Below are positions 37,401 through 45,793 of a DNA stretch of 64,000 nt, one piece after another. The number at the start of each line of letters is the position of its first letter. Position 1 is the first letter of the stretch. The DNA comes from Pedobacter cryoconitis. GTDB taxonomy: Bacteria > Bacteroidota > Bacteroidia > Sphingobacteriales > Sphingobacteriaceae. The translations under genes and the position numbers were made by a program. The stretch spans positions 558,001-622,000 of the forward strand of contig NZ_CP014504.1 of assembly GCF_001590605.1 (NCBI RefSeq), given 5' to 3'. The notes below the pieces were generated by a model. That model was not told the DNA's origin and searched no databases. It saw nothing but the letters and a program-made list of their open reading frames with translations.

Positions 37401-38811
37401 TTTTCTTCCGATGGCACTTTCTACTGCTGCGGGCGCCGAAGTACAAAAGCCATTGGCTACTGTAGTGATCGGAGGCTTATTAACTTCTACAATTTTAACT
37501 TTACTCGTTTTACCTGTGTTATATACTTATTTCGAAAATTTCAAAAAGGGCAAAAAGGAAATTGCAACTGCAATGGTTGCTTTGCTGATGGGTTTATTTT
37601 TCATGCCGTCAAAAACGATGGCACAAAGCCCGGTAAACAGCAGGGTTATCACTGTGCAGCAAGCTGTAGAAATTGCATTGGCTAACAATCAGTCGGTTAA
37701 GTCTTCTCAATTGCAAATCAGCAAACAGCAGGCCATTCAAGGTACTGCATTTGATTTGGGGAAGACCAACCTGAATTTGCAGTACGGACAGTTCAATAGT
37801 ATCAAAAGAGATAATAACATATCAGTGCAGCAGAATATCCCATTTCCGGGATTGATTAAAAACCAGCGCAATTTATATGATGCGCAGGTCCGCAGCAGCG
37901 AGCTAAATCTTTCAGTGACACAAAACGAACTTATTCGCCAGGTAAAGAGTACTTATGCACAATTAAGTTATTTTAAAGCGCTTCAAAAGTTGTATAAAAG
38001 CCAGGATTCTATCTTCAGTAATTTTCTGAAAGCATCTTCTCTGCGCTATCAGACCGGAGAAACAAATATGCTGGAACGTACTACGGCCGAAACCCAATTG
38101 AATGAAGTACGTAATCAGTCTGAAAAGAATGTGGCTGATATATCAATTTATAGTGTTGAATTACAACGGTTGCTGAATACAAAGGAGATGATAGATGTAA
38201 GCAGTGATTATTTAAAGAAAGAGAACTGGAATCTGATTGCCCCTGATAGTCTGGCTAATACTTCTTTGTTGGCTTTACAACAGCAGCAGGTAGAAATCGC
38301 TGATCAATCTTTAAGGGTAGAGCGTGCAAAGGCAGGCCCTGATTTTACAGTAGGTTATTTTAATCAGTCGATTATTGGCAGTCAGACTATAAATGGACAA
38401 GATCGGATTTTTAGTGCAGGTAAGCGTTTTCAGGGGATACAGGCAGGTATTTCCATCCCGCTATTTTATAAGCCATTTGCAGGGAGGATTAAAACTGCTA
38501 AAATAGAGAAACAGATTGCGCAGACTGAGTTCAGTTTATTTCAAACTAATCTGCAAACTCAATATAAGCAGGCCGAACAGGATTTGCTGAAGAATTCACA
38601 CAGTGTTGATTATTATGAGAAAAATGCTTTGCCAAATGTCAATCTGATACTGAAACAATCACAAATTGCTTTTCAAAGTGGTGATATCGGCTATCTCGAA
38701 TTTTCACAGGCTTTACGGACTTATTCTGATATCCAGTTTAGCTATTTGCAAGCAATTAATCAATATAATCAATCGGTTTATACACTTCAGTATCTGATTG
38801 ACCTAAAATAA
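34432..38811 (+). CDS. CusA/CzcA heavy-metal RND transporter fused to a TolC-type outer-membrane factor
   Basis: This is a 1459-residue protein. Residues 1 to about 1040 form a heavy-metal RND pump: start MLSKLIKFSIHNKLVIGLF, motif DAVPDITNNQVQV, GAIDFGLIVDGAVIIVE with charged transmembrane residues, GGEFIPTLEEGDFA and a C-terminal membrane block. At about residues 1045-1063 a second hydrophobic, signal-peptide-like stretch (MVALLMGLFFMPSKTMAQ) leads into a TolC/CusC-type helical part (about 1070-1459; VQQAVEIALANNQSVK, YLEFSQALRTYSDIQ). The fusion supplies both inner pump and outer channel in one chain. It exports Cu, Ag, Co, Zn or Cd; the exact metal cannot be read. cusB follows 18 bases later. 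Confidence 0.92.
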   Translation: MLSKLIKFSIHNKLVIGLFTLALIAWGVYSLKQLPIDAVPDITNNQVQVITLSPSLASEEVERLITFPVEQTMSTIPEIEQVRSISRFGLSVVTIVFHDDVDIYWARQQVNEKLSEAKNNIPQGIGNPEISPISTGLGEIYQYVIHAKPGFEKTYDARELRSIQDWIVRRQLLGTPGIAEVNSFGGLLKQYEIALDPNKLNSYNLSISDVFKALERNNQNTGGAYIDKKPNAYFIRSEGLVGNIEDINKIVVRNTSSGLPVLVRDIANVQLGNAIRYGALTRTTAKSHGEAVGGIVMMLKGSNANDVVKKVKEKIARINKTLPNGIVVEAFLDRSALVDRAIGTVAKNLIEGALIVIFVLVLFLGNFRAGVVVASVIPLAMLFAISLMNVFGVSGNLMSLGAIDFGLIVDGAVIIVEATMHLLGASQLTRKMTQDEMDQQVEQSATRMMSAAAFGQLIILIVYLPILALVGIEGKMFGPMAQTVSFAILGAFLLSLTYVPMMSSLLLSKKPVVRKNFSDRMMDFFQKYYTPLITGALRKRITVVVLSVVLLVISIFLFTRMGGEFIPTLEEGDFAVETRLLTGSSLSQTIDKVNQASKILLNEFPEVIEVIGKVGSAEIPTDPMPMEATDLTIILKDKKDWVTTKSREELADKMAAALDKVTGVTFGFSQPIQLRSNELISGVRQDIGIKIFGDDLETLTAISQKIGKIVTTVKGAKDLYLEQATGLPQIVVKINRDQLARYGIDIETVNQTINSAFAGQSAGLVYEGERRYDMVVRLSEQNRQGIDDVKNIYISAPNGTKVPLIQLASVEFKIGPNQIQREDTKRRIIVGLNVRGQDISTVVGEIEQKVNEKIKLPPGYYITYGGQFENLKAAKQRLTIAVPVALSLILLLLYFSFGSVKQSVLIFSAIPMAAIGGIFALLLRGMPFSISAGVGFIALFGVAVLNGVVLITEFNRLKASGISDLREIVLKGTALRLRPVLMTATVASLGFLPMALSTAAGAEVQKPLATVVIGGLLTSTILTLLVLPVLYTYFENFKKGKKEIATAMVALLMGLFFMPSKTMAQSPVNSRVITVQQAVEIALANNQSVKSSQLQISKQQAIQGTAFDLGKTNLNLQYGQFNSIKRDNNISVQQNIPFPGLIKNQRNLYDAQVRSSELNLSVTQNELIRQVKSTYAQLSYFKALQKLYKSQDSIFSNFLKASSLRYQTGETNMLERTTAETQLNEVRNQSEKNVADISIYSVELQRLLNTKEMIDVSSDYLKKENWNLIAPDSLANTSLLALQQQQVEIADQSLRVERAKAGPDFTVGYFNQSIIGSQTINGQDRIFSAGKRFQGIQAGISIPLFYKPFAGRIKTAKIEKQIAQTEFSLFQTNLQTQYKQAEQDLLKNSHSVDYYEKNALPNVNLILKQSQIAFQSGDIGYLEFSQALRTYSDIQFSYLQAINQYNQSVYTLQYLIDLK

Positions 38812-38829
38812 TTTAAAAAACGATATACG

Positions 38830-40038
38830 ATGAAAACAAGAATTGAATTCAAACAGGCTATTTATATACTTTCTTTTGCTATGGTTGTCCTTGCTTCCTG
38901 CGGGAATAAAAAAGTAGCAGAAGATCATACTGCTGCTGCTGCTGCTGCTGCTGAAGCTCAGGCGAAGGAAAACGCAAATACAGTGGAATTGAGTGCTGCG
39001 CAATATAGAACTAGCGGTGTTACCTTGGGAAGGGTAGAGAAAAAATCAATCAGCGGAGTCCTGAAAGTGAATGGGACAATAGATGTCCCACCTGAAAATC
39101 TGATTAGTATCACTACACAAATGGGTGGGATTGTGAAATCTACTCCTTTGCTGCAAGGTTCAACAGTAAGTAAGGGGCAGGTTATTGCTGTACTTCAAAA
39201 TCAGGAGTATGTGCAGTTACAGCAGGATTATCTGGAAAATAAGAGTCAACTTGAATTGGCAGATTCTGAATATAAAAGACAGCAGGAATTGGCGAGGCAG
39301 AATATAAATGCACAGAAAGTGCTGCAGCAAGCCAAGTCCCAATATCAAACGATGTTATCCAGAGAAAGTGCTTTAAGACAACGTTTGATGCTGATTAATA
39401 TCAATTCAGCTACTTTAACACCGGCCAATATCCGGAGTACAATTAATATTTATGCACCAATAAATGGCTATGTGACCAAGGTAAATGTAAACTCGGGCAA
39501 GTTTGTGAGTCCGAATGATGTGATGTTTGAGATTGTAAACAGTGCAAATTTACATGTGGAACTGAAGGTGTTTCAAAAAGACGTAGATTTAATTAAGAAA
39601 GGACAGAAAGTTCGTTTTTCGTTACAAAATGAGGCTGAAGAGCGTGTAGCCACAGTTACGTTGGTGGGTAGGGAAATTAATGAAGATAAGACAGTTACTG
39701 TTCACTGTGTGGCGAATACGCAAAGCAGAAACCTGATACCGGGAGCTTATTTAAATGCATTGATTGAAACCGGAACTGAAGAGGTAAATGCTTTACCAGA
39801 GTCTGCTATAGCTGATTTTGCAGGAAAGAAGTATATTTTTATCGAGACTGGGCAGCGCAAAGGAAAAAATGCTGAGCTTAATTACCATTTTCAGCTTTTA
39901 GAGGTCACAGTTGGATCGGCAGCTGCAGGATATGTTGAAGTTGAACTTCCTGAAAGCTTCGATCTGACCGGTGCTAAAGTGGTGACTAAAGGAGCATATG
40001 ATTTGATATCAAAGATGAAAAATAGTGAAGAAGAGTAG
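38830..40038 (+). CDS. RND efflux periplasmic adaptor (CusB/CzcB-like) lipoprotein
   Basis: The 402-residue protein has a lipoprotein signal (MVVLASC) followed by a polyalanine linker encoded by a CTG/GCT repeat. It has the membrane-fusion layout: a lipoyl half (VNGTIDVPPENLISITTQMG), a helical hairpin (about 125-185, YVQLQQDYLENKSQLELADSE), a second lipoyl half (IYAPINGYVTKVNVNSGKFV) and beta-barrel and membrane-proximal domains. It joins the pump and outer channel parts of the CusA-TolC fusion. It has no His-rich N-terminus as in some CusB proteins. Confidence 0.9.
   Translation: MKTRIEFKQAIYILSFAMVVLASCGNKKVAEDHTAAAAAAAEAQAKENANTVELSAAQYRTSGVTLGRVEKKSISGVLKVNGTIDVPPENLISITTQMGGIVKSTPLLQGSTVSKGQVIAVLQNQEYVQLQQDYLENKSQLELADSEYKRQQELARQNINAQKVLQQAKSQYQTMLSRESALRQRLMLININSATLTPANIRSTINIYAPINGYVTKVNVNSGKFVSPNDVMFEIVNSANLHVELKVFQKDVDLIKKGQKVRFSLQNEAEERVATVTLVGREINEDKTVTVHCVANTQSRNLIPGAYLNALIETGTEEVNALPESAIADFAGKKYIFIETGQRKGKNAELNYHFQLLEVTVGSAAAGYVEVELPESFDLTGAKVVTKGAYDLISKMKNSEEE
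38930..38953 (+). repeat. (CTG)8 triplet microsatellite in cusB
   Basis: Eight perfect CTG units, read in frame as GCT alanine codons just after the lipoprotein signal. A change in copy number would change only the linker length, not the frame. Confidence 0.9.
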
Positions 40039-40235
40039 CCGATAAGTATTTTATAACAGCTGATGTGTCCATAGCCAATATTGTCTGTGAAAATTACAAT
40101 TACATTCGCGCGTTTTTGTTGAGCATACAGCGTAATGAAGGAAGTTAATTAATCAGAACACTTAAATAATATGTTTTCATATTACCAAATTCAATACTTT
40201 TACAAGGTGAAGTTCCTGACGATGCTTTTATCCTT

Positions 40236-41384
40236 TTATTTCCCCCAAATACGGTTTATAAATCTCCGGCTGGGACGTTCCACCCATTGATAAGTAATAT
40301 AAGAGATCATAATGAGCAGGATCAGATAGGTTACGCAGTATAAAACTCCGCTTGAAAAATCAATATTCTGTTTACCTCTTCCTATTCCTGTAATCCCTGG
40401 CAAATAAATACCATGTGAAAATGGTTCTTGCAGAAAGATCTGCATGAGATAAACTGAATAAGAAATATCTCCCAGGAATTGCGGGATTTTCCGGTTGCAG
40501 AACTTTGCGATTTTACCAGTATTAGCTGTAAAGCTAAGTACCAGCATAGCGAACAACAAGACTGTGAGACTATCATTAAGTGCAAAATGCATAGACATAA
40601 TGATCGCGAAAATTATAAGCAGCGCAGTTATATCATGGGATAAAGCTTTTCTGACAGCGAGCAATTCGTAAAGCAGGTATACAAGAATACCAGTTGTAAA
40701 TCCAGCTATTCCACGGATATATCCATAATCAAAAGTCGTATTCAGGTTATGAGGGACTGGAATGGCAGGATTTATAGGGTTTTTTCGCGGAAGCAAGTAC
40801 ATAATGGAATAATATGCAATTACGATAAGCAAGATCAAAATGATAACAGAAATGGCTTTTTTCTTGTTAATACATAAGGCAATGATTGGAAAAAGCAGGT
40901 AAGCAGCCCATTCGGCACTAATGCTCCAGGAAGGGATATTCCAATTATAGATCTTTGTAAAACCAAAGGAATGGAGCAGGAAAATATTCGGTAAAATGTC
41001 AGCTGGTTGCTCAAGGATAATTGGAGGATTACCCCAATCTGTAAGCCAGCGCACAAGGACTACGAGCAGCAAGAGTGAAAACAGGTGCAAAGGATAAATT
41101 CTGGCAAACCTGGCAACAAGAAAGTTTTTCAACGATTTTGCCTGGATCTTATCTTTAAATTGGCTGTTATATACATGCAGCATGATAAAACCACTCATGA
41201 TAAAGAACAGATCTACCATCAGGTAACATTTTTCGAAAAACATAGATTGTGCAGCAGGAACAAACCTGGCAACAGCCATTTCAAAATGAAAGACTGCGAC
41301 TAATAATGCTGCAATTCCACGTAAGGCGGTTAATGAAGAAAGATACTCAACTTTATGGGCTGTGATCTGAGTGGTTTGATTCAT
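40236..41384 (-). CDS. Membrane O-acyltransferase (OafA/YrhL, acyltransferase 3 family)
   Basis: The 382-residue protein has about ten transmembrane helices. The N-terminal part SLTALRGIAALLVAVFHFEMA contains the arginine (TALRG) and catalytic-type histidine (FHF) found in acyltransferase-3 proteins. The MVDLFFIMSGFIML motif (family: 'FFVLSGF') and ARIYPLHLFSLLLL also fit. It would transfer acyl groups to a surface sugar or polymer. It is alone on the minus strand, convergent with the efflux genes. A TAnnTTTG promoter box lies about 120 bases upstream of the start. Confidence 0.88.
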   Translation of the reverse strand: MNQTTQITAHKVEYLSSLTALRGIAALLVAVFHFEMAVARFVPAAQSMFFEKCYLMVDLFFIMSGFIMLHVYNSQFKDKIQAKSLKNFLVARFARIYPLHLFSLLLLVVLVRWLTDWGNPPIILEQPADILPNIFLLHSFGFTKIYNWNIPSWSISAEWAAYLLFPIIALCINKKKAISVIILILLIVIAYYSIMYLLPRKNPINPAIPVPHNLNTTFDYGYIRGIAGFTTGILVYLLYELLAVRKALSHDITALLIIFAIIMSMHFALNDSLTVLLFAMLVLSFTANTGKIAKFCNRKIPQFLGDISYSVYLMQIFLQEPFSHGIYLPGITGIGRGKQNIDFSSGVLYCVTYLILLIMISYITYQWVERPSRRFINRIWGK

Positions 41385-41504
41385 ATGGGGTTTATAGCTG
41401 GTTATATTTTCTTCTTCATTATTCAGGAGATTTTAAAAGTTACGGTATTTTTCTTCCAGAATATAGAGCGTGTCGCTGAGTGATCTTATTAAACATAATT
41501 GTTA

Positions 41505-41512
41505 CAAAAATA
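41505..41512 (-). promoter_or_regulatory. Candidate -7 box of the acyltransferase gene
   Basis: CAAAAATA on the plus strand reads TATTTTTG on the minus strand, a perfect match to the Bacteroidota TAnnTTTG -7 element. It is correctly oriented, about 120 bases before the acyltransferase ATG. No clear -33 TTTG partner was found. Confidence 0.45.
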
Positions 41513-41677
41513 GCTCGCTATATAAAAGCTTTTGGAAGCAGACATCATACGGTCTGAAGCTTAGGATAGTGAGACTGGAATTAGGGTTGGTTTTTTGCTG
41601 AAAGGCCAAAAAAGTGTTCTGATTTAAATCCTTGCGCTCAGATTTTTTTCTTAGTTTGTAATATTGAAGATTTGAAC

Positions 41678-42594
41678 ATGGCCAACCAACAAATACAACG
41701 TATAAAATCCATCAGCGAATATCACCGGCTCAGGGGCCTGCATCAACCTGAGCATCCATTAATCAGCTTGGTGGACTATGCGGCCATGAAAAATTCACCC
41801 GACAACAACAAAATAAGCTGGGTATATGATTTCTATTTCATTGCCTTGAAGAAAAATATGAATGCCAAATTCAAATATGGTCAGCAGGATTATGATTTTG
41901 ACGAAGGTGTTATGTTTTTTATTGCTCCGGGACAAGTTTTCAGGATTGAAGTGATGCAGGATGCCCCGGATAAATCAGGATGGATGTTATTGATCCATCC
42001 TGACTTTTTATGGAATTTTACACTGGCAACCACTATAAAAAAATATGAATATTTTAGCTATTCTGTTCATGAGGCTTTGTTTCTATCAGAAAAAGAAGAG
42101 GCTGTAGTTTCGGGAGTTATCCAAAACATTCAGCAAGAGTATCATGCTAATATTGATACATTCAGCCAGCAAATTATCATTTCTCAAATCGAAGTGCTGC
42201 TGAATTATTCCCAACGTTTTTATCACCGCCAGTTTATTACCCGCAGAATTGCAAATCACAAAGTCTTCTGGATCAACTGGAAGCTTTACTGGATCAGCAT
42301 TTCAGCAGTAATGCGATGATCGAAGGACTACCTACCGTTCAATATATTGCGGGGCAGCTTAATCTTTCCGCTGATTATTTAAGCACTTTACTGAAAGTAA
42401 CTACCGGTCTTAATACGCAACAGCATATACACGAAAAACTGATAGAAAAGGCAAAGGAAAAACTAGCGGGCACTGTGATGTCTGTAAGCGAGATCGCTTA
42501 TGAATTAGGATTTGAACATTCACAGTCCTTTAGCAAGCTGTTCAAGTCCAAAACCAATCTCTCGCCAAGGGAGTTCCGGCAATCCCTGAGTTAA
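41678..42594 (+). pseudogene. AraC-family regulator split by a frameshift
   Basis: The first frame (from ATG 41678) encodes an AraC N-terminal sensor domain with VDYAAMKNSP and FFIAPGQVFRIEV, then runs into unrelated sequence after RQFITRRIANHKV and stops at 42319. The -1-shifted frame continues with LDQLEALLDQHFSSNAMIEG and a full AraC helix-turn-helix pair (LSADYLSTLLKVTTG; ISEIAYELGFEHSQSFSKLFK). Restoring one base near 42264-42268 rejoins both parts into a normal 305-residue regulator. An ATG at 42316 overlaps the stop of the first part (ATGA), so a separate DNA-binding fragment could still be made. Confidence 0.82.
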
Positions 42595-42775
42595 GGATCG
42601 GTTCAGGAGTTTAGAAAGACTTTAAAAGGGATGGGGGTAAGCTTAAAAATATCGTGTTCAAGGGGCACTGGGCTGAGGGAAATATAGCGCAATAGTAATC
42701 ATTGAGTAATATCCATCCGGTTTCTCCCAACAATCCTTAAAGTTCACTGTTGTCCCTTGTAAATTATAAAAGAGA

Positions 42776-44026
42776 ATGGAGCAATATCTGGTTATACTTA
42801 CAATTATAGGAGTAGGAATTCTTGGAATGGCCTGGATGCCCTCTTTTACTGCCAAAACCAAGATATCTTATTCAATTGTTTACCTCCTGATCGGTATGCT
42901 GCTTTACAGTATTTTTGATTTCCTGCCTGCTCCGAACCCAAGAACACATGGTGAATTTACGCTTCACCTCACAGAACTGGTACTTATTGTCTCACTGATG
43001 TGCACAGGGCTGAAAATCGACCAGAAATTTTCATTCAGGACATGGATAATTCCGTTCAGACTGATCACCATTACTATGTTCCTTTGCATCGCAGCAGTTG
43101 TAATAATAGGTATCTATTATTTTAAAATGCCGCTATCTACTTCAATATTACTTGCTGCAGTGCTTGCACCTACTGACCCTGTATTAGCTACCGATGTGCA
43201 GGTAGGAGACCCCAATGAGCAGGACCGTGACAATGCTAAATTTTCCCTCACTGCCGAAGCTGGTCTTAATGATGGCATGGCCTTTCCGTTTGTGTGGCTT
43301 GCCATTGCGTTGGCCATGACCTCAGGAGGTGACACTTCCTTTTTGGTTACCTGGGCATTGAAACATGTATTTTACCAGATTATTGTTGGTATACTTTGTG
43401 GATTCTTACTGGGTAAATTATTAGGTTATATACTCTTTACACTTGCTGAGAAATACGAAAATTTCGTCACTCAAGATGGCTTTGTGTCTGTCGCAGCAAC
43501 CCTGGTTGTTTACGGTGCTACTGAAATTACTCATGGATATGGATTTATTGCCGTATTTGTTGCTGCAATCACACTTAGAGCTTACAAAAGAGATCATAAA
43601 TATTATAACCGTTTGCATGCATTTTCAGATCAGATTGAAAGAATCCTTGTCGCCATTATGCTGATTCTCTTTGGAGGAAGTCTGGTACGTGGGATTATGA
43701 ACAGTCTGACCTGGCCAATGGCGGCATTTGGGATTGTCTTTATCTTTGTTATCCGGCCATTGTCCGGGCTGATCGGTTTAATTGGCACAAAACTCAAAAT
43801 CCAGGAGAAACTGGTCATCAGTTTCTATGGTATTCGTGGAATGGGATCTATTTATTATCTGGCTTTTGCTTTTGGAACCACCTTTTTTAAAGATCAGGAT
43901 GCCCTTTGGTCAATTATAGCTTTTATTGTACTCATTTCTATTGTTATACATGGCATTACTGCTGGCTTTACCTTTAGAAAGCTTGAGCAAGTATTGCCTG
44001 AGGACAATGAAATAATTGCCAGATAA
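42776..44026 (+). CDS. Na+(K+)/H+ antiporter, CPA1 family (NhaP-like)
   Basis: The 416-residue protein has about 12 transmembrane helices. CPA1 motifs are visible: LAAVLAPTDPVLATDVQVGDP (TDP in helix 5) and TAEAGLNDGMAFPFVWLA (family: 'ESLLNDG'). RGMGSIYYLAFAF (family: 'RGxxS') lies near the C-terminus. The start ATG 42776 is preceded by AGAGA. It exports sodium or potassium in exchange for protons at the inner membrane. It stands alone between two damaged AraC regulators and a GDPD gene. Confidence 0.88.
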   Translation: MEQYLVILTIIGVGILGMAWMPSFTAKTKISYSIVYLLIGMLLYSIFDFLPAPNPRTHGEFTLHLTELVLIVSLMCTGLKIDQKFSFRTWIIPFRLITITMFLCIAAVVIIGIYYFKMPLSTSILLAAVLAPTDPVLATDVQVGDPNEQDRDNAKFSLTAEAGLNDGMAFPFVWLAIALAMTSGGDTSFLVTWALKHVFYQIIVGILCGFLLGKLLGYILFTLAEKYENFVTQDGFVSVAATLVVYGATEITHGYGFIAVFVAAITLRAYKRDHKYYNRLHAFSDQIERILVAIMLILFGGSLVRGIMNSLTWPMAAFGIVFIFVIRPLSGLIGLIGTKLKIQEKLVISFYGIRGMGSIYYLAFAFGTTFFKDQDALWSIIAFIVLISIVIHGITAGFTFRKLEQVLPEDNEIIAR

Positions 44027-44228
44027 TTCTTACTCAAGCTTTAAATTACTAGTTTGTTTTACCAGGGACAGTTTGATTCCGGAAAATATTCTTCACTGTT
44101 GGTTATTGAGTCAAAGCAAAGATAATTATAGAAACTGATTGTAATTTTCTGGAAGGGGATGCCTGGTTTTTAATAAGATGATAATGATATATTAATATCA
44201 ATTCTACCACATATAGACCAGCGCTGCT

Positions 44229-44236
44229 TACTTTTG
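44229..44236 (+). promoter_or_regulatory. Candidate -7 box of the GDPD gene
   Basis: TACTTTTG matches TAnnTTTG perfectly. Transcription would begin near 44243, after the upstream in-frame start at 44234, which supports ATG 44297 as the true start of the next gene. Confidence 0.6.
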
Positions 44237-44296
44237 CGGCGAAGGAAGAATTGTCTTTTGTTATTTATATCGTTTCCTTCTGGTCAAATCAAAAAT

Positions 44297-45226
44297 ATGA
44301 GAAAATTAAAAAATCTGAAATCTGCTTTATTCTTATCCGTTGCAATGGGTACAATCCTGGTGTTTGTGAGTATGAAAACTATTGTACCCCGATTGAAACC
44401 GGACGTATTTTATACTGTAGGCCATCGTGGCACAAGGGGTCTGATGCCTGAAAATACTATTCAAGCGATGAAAAAAGCAATTGATCTGGGTTCCAATACT
44501 ATAGAATTTGATATACATATCACAAAAGATGGGCAGGTCATCGTATACCATGATTTCTCATTTAATCCTGAGTATACGCTTTTGCCAAATGGTAAAGAAT
44601 TTACTGAAGGAGACCGTAAACAATATACCTTTTACCAAATGAATTATGCAGATATCCGCAAGTTTATCATTGGTGAGAAAAAATATTCATCTTTTCCACA
44701 ACAAAAGCAAGTGGCGTGTTATACACCTCTTCTAAGTGAATTGATTGATTCTGTAGAAACATATACCAAAACCAATAAACTTCCCGGAGTTAATTATTTG
44801 ATAGAGATTAAGTCTAATCCGTTGACTGATGGTTTTGAACAGCCTGTCCCTGAGATTATGGTAGATAAGATGATGGCCGTAATCAATACCAAAGAAATAA
44901 GTAAAAGGTTTATCATCCAATCTTTTGATATACGTCCGTTAAAAGTAATGCATCAAAAATATCCTGAAATCCCTGTGGGGCTTTTAACATGGGACCGTAA
45001 AATCAGTATGGCTGAGAATCTGTCTAATATGGGATTCAGTCCTGATTTTTATAATCCTCACTATGGGATGGTTACTCCGGAGCTAATTGATTCCTGCCAT
45101 AAGAAAGGTATGCTGATAGTTCCGTGGACAGTGAATGAAATTGCTGATATGCAGCGGATAAAAAAGCTTAAAGTGGATGGGATTATAACTGATTATCCAA
45201 ACTTTTTTTCTGATCTTTTGAAGTAA
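44297..45226 (+). CDS. Secreted glycerophosphodiester phosphodiesterase
   Basis: ATG 44297 opens a signal or anchor sequence (MRKLKNLKSALFLSVAMGT) and gives 309 residues. The GDPD fold is evident: GHRGTRGLMPENTIQAMKKA (catalytic HRG...PEN), TIEFDIHITKDGQVIVYHD (metal-binding E and D, then catalytic H), YLIEIKSN, a central FIIQSFDIRPLK and the end LIVPWTVNEIADM with DGIITDYP. It cleaves glycerophosphodiesters to glycerol-3-phosphate and an alcohol, probably in the periplasm. It appears monocistronic with its own promoter box. Confidence 0.93.
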   Translation: MRKLKNLKSALFLSVAMGTILVFVSMKTIVPRLKPDVFYTVGHRGTRGLMPENTIQAMKKAIDLGSNTIEFDIHITKDGQVIVYHDFSFNPEYTLLPNGKEFTEGDRKQYTFYQMNYADIRKFIIGEKKYSSFPQQKQVACYTPLLSELIDSVETYTKTNKLPGVNYLIEIKSNPLTDGFEQPVPEIMVDKMMAVINTKEISKRFIIQSFDIRPLKVMHQKYPEIPVGLLTWDRKISMAENLSNMGFSPDFYNPHYGMVTPELIDSCHKKGMLIVPWTVNEIADMQRIKKLKVDGIITDYPNFFSDLLK

Positions 45227-45356
45227 AGAGCTGCCGCTGATAAGATGTTATTTCAAGGGTTATGCAATCACTTGCTATTTGTTATATATATTCCTGTATC
45301 ACTTACCAATATTCCTGATTAGCTGGATGAAGTGATCTTTTAGCAGATTCTTATCG

Positions 45357-45364
45357 TAATTTTG
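45357..45364 (+). promoter_or_regulatory. Surviving promoter box before the truncated AraC gene
   Basis: TAATTTTG is a perfect TAnnTTTG match 18 bases before the ATG (45382) of the broken regulator. It may now drive the decarboxylase gene downstream. Confidence 0.5.
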
Positions 45365-45381
45365 ATGTAGAAGATTTGCTA

Positions 45382-45793
45382 ATGAAACCAATAACGAAGC
45401 TTGAAAGTGTAACTCATTTTAATGAAGAAAGGGGGCAGGAAGCTTTCCACCCCTTAATTACCTTATTAGATCAAATCCAATAAGGGTACACCGCTTCTTA
45501 TCAGATCTGTACATTGTTTTTTTTAAGCATGAAAAATGTGCTGACATAATCTATGGTCGCAGTCCATACGATTATCAAGAAGAATCGCTTCTGTTTATAG
45601 CACCAGGTCAGCTTGCGGGTTTTGAGGAGGACGGTACAGTGATACAGCCTAACGGCTGGGCCCTTGCTTTTCATCCCGATCTGATCAGAGGAACAAATTT
45701 GGGAAAGACGATGAGAGACTACCATTTTTTCTCTTATGATATTCGGGAGGCATTACAGTATCAACAAGTAAAGCACAGAAAAAAGATAATCGC
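45382..45793 (+). pseudogene. Truncated AraC-family regulator (sensor domain only)
   Basis: From ATG 45382 the frame reads MKPITKLESVTHFNEERGQ and EAFHPLITLLDQ. It then breaks by frame changes near 45475-45490 (an extra G in AATAAGGGTA) and continues as VHRFLSDLYIVFFKHEKCAD, YDYQEESLLFIAPGQLAGF, WALAFHPDLIRGTNLG and FFSYDIREAL. This is the N-terminal sensor part of AraC regulators. The helix-turn-helix part is missing: the sequence runs directly into the decarboxylase gene, as if a deletion joined the two. Confidence 0.82.

Noticed and set aside
38930..38953. CTG repeat as a phase-variation switch
   Set aside because: A triplet repeat keeps the frame, so it cannot switch the gene on or off; it can only change linker length.
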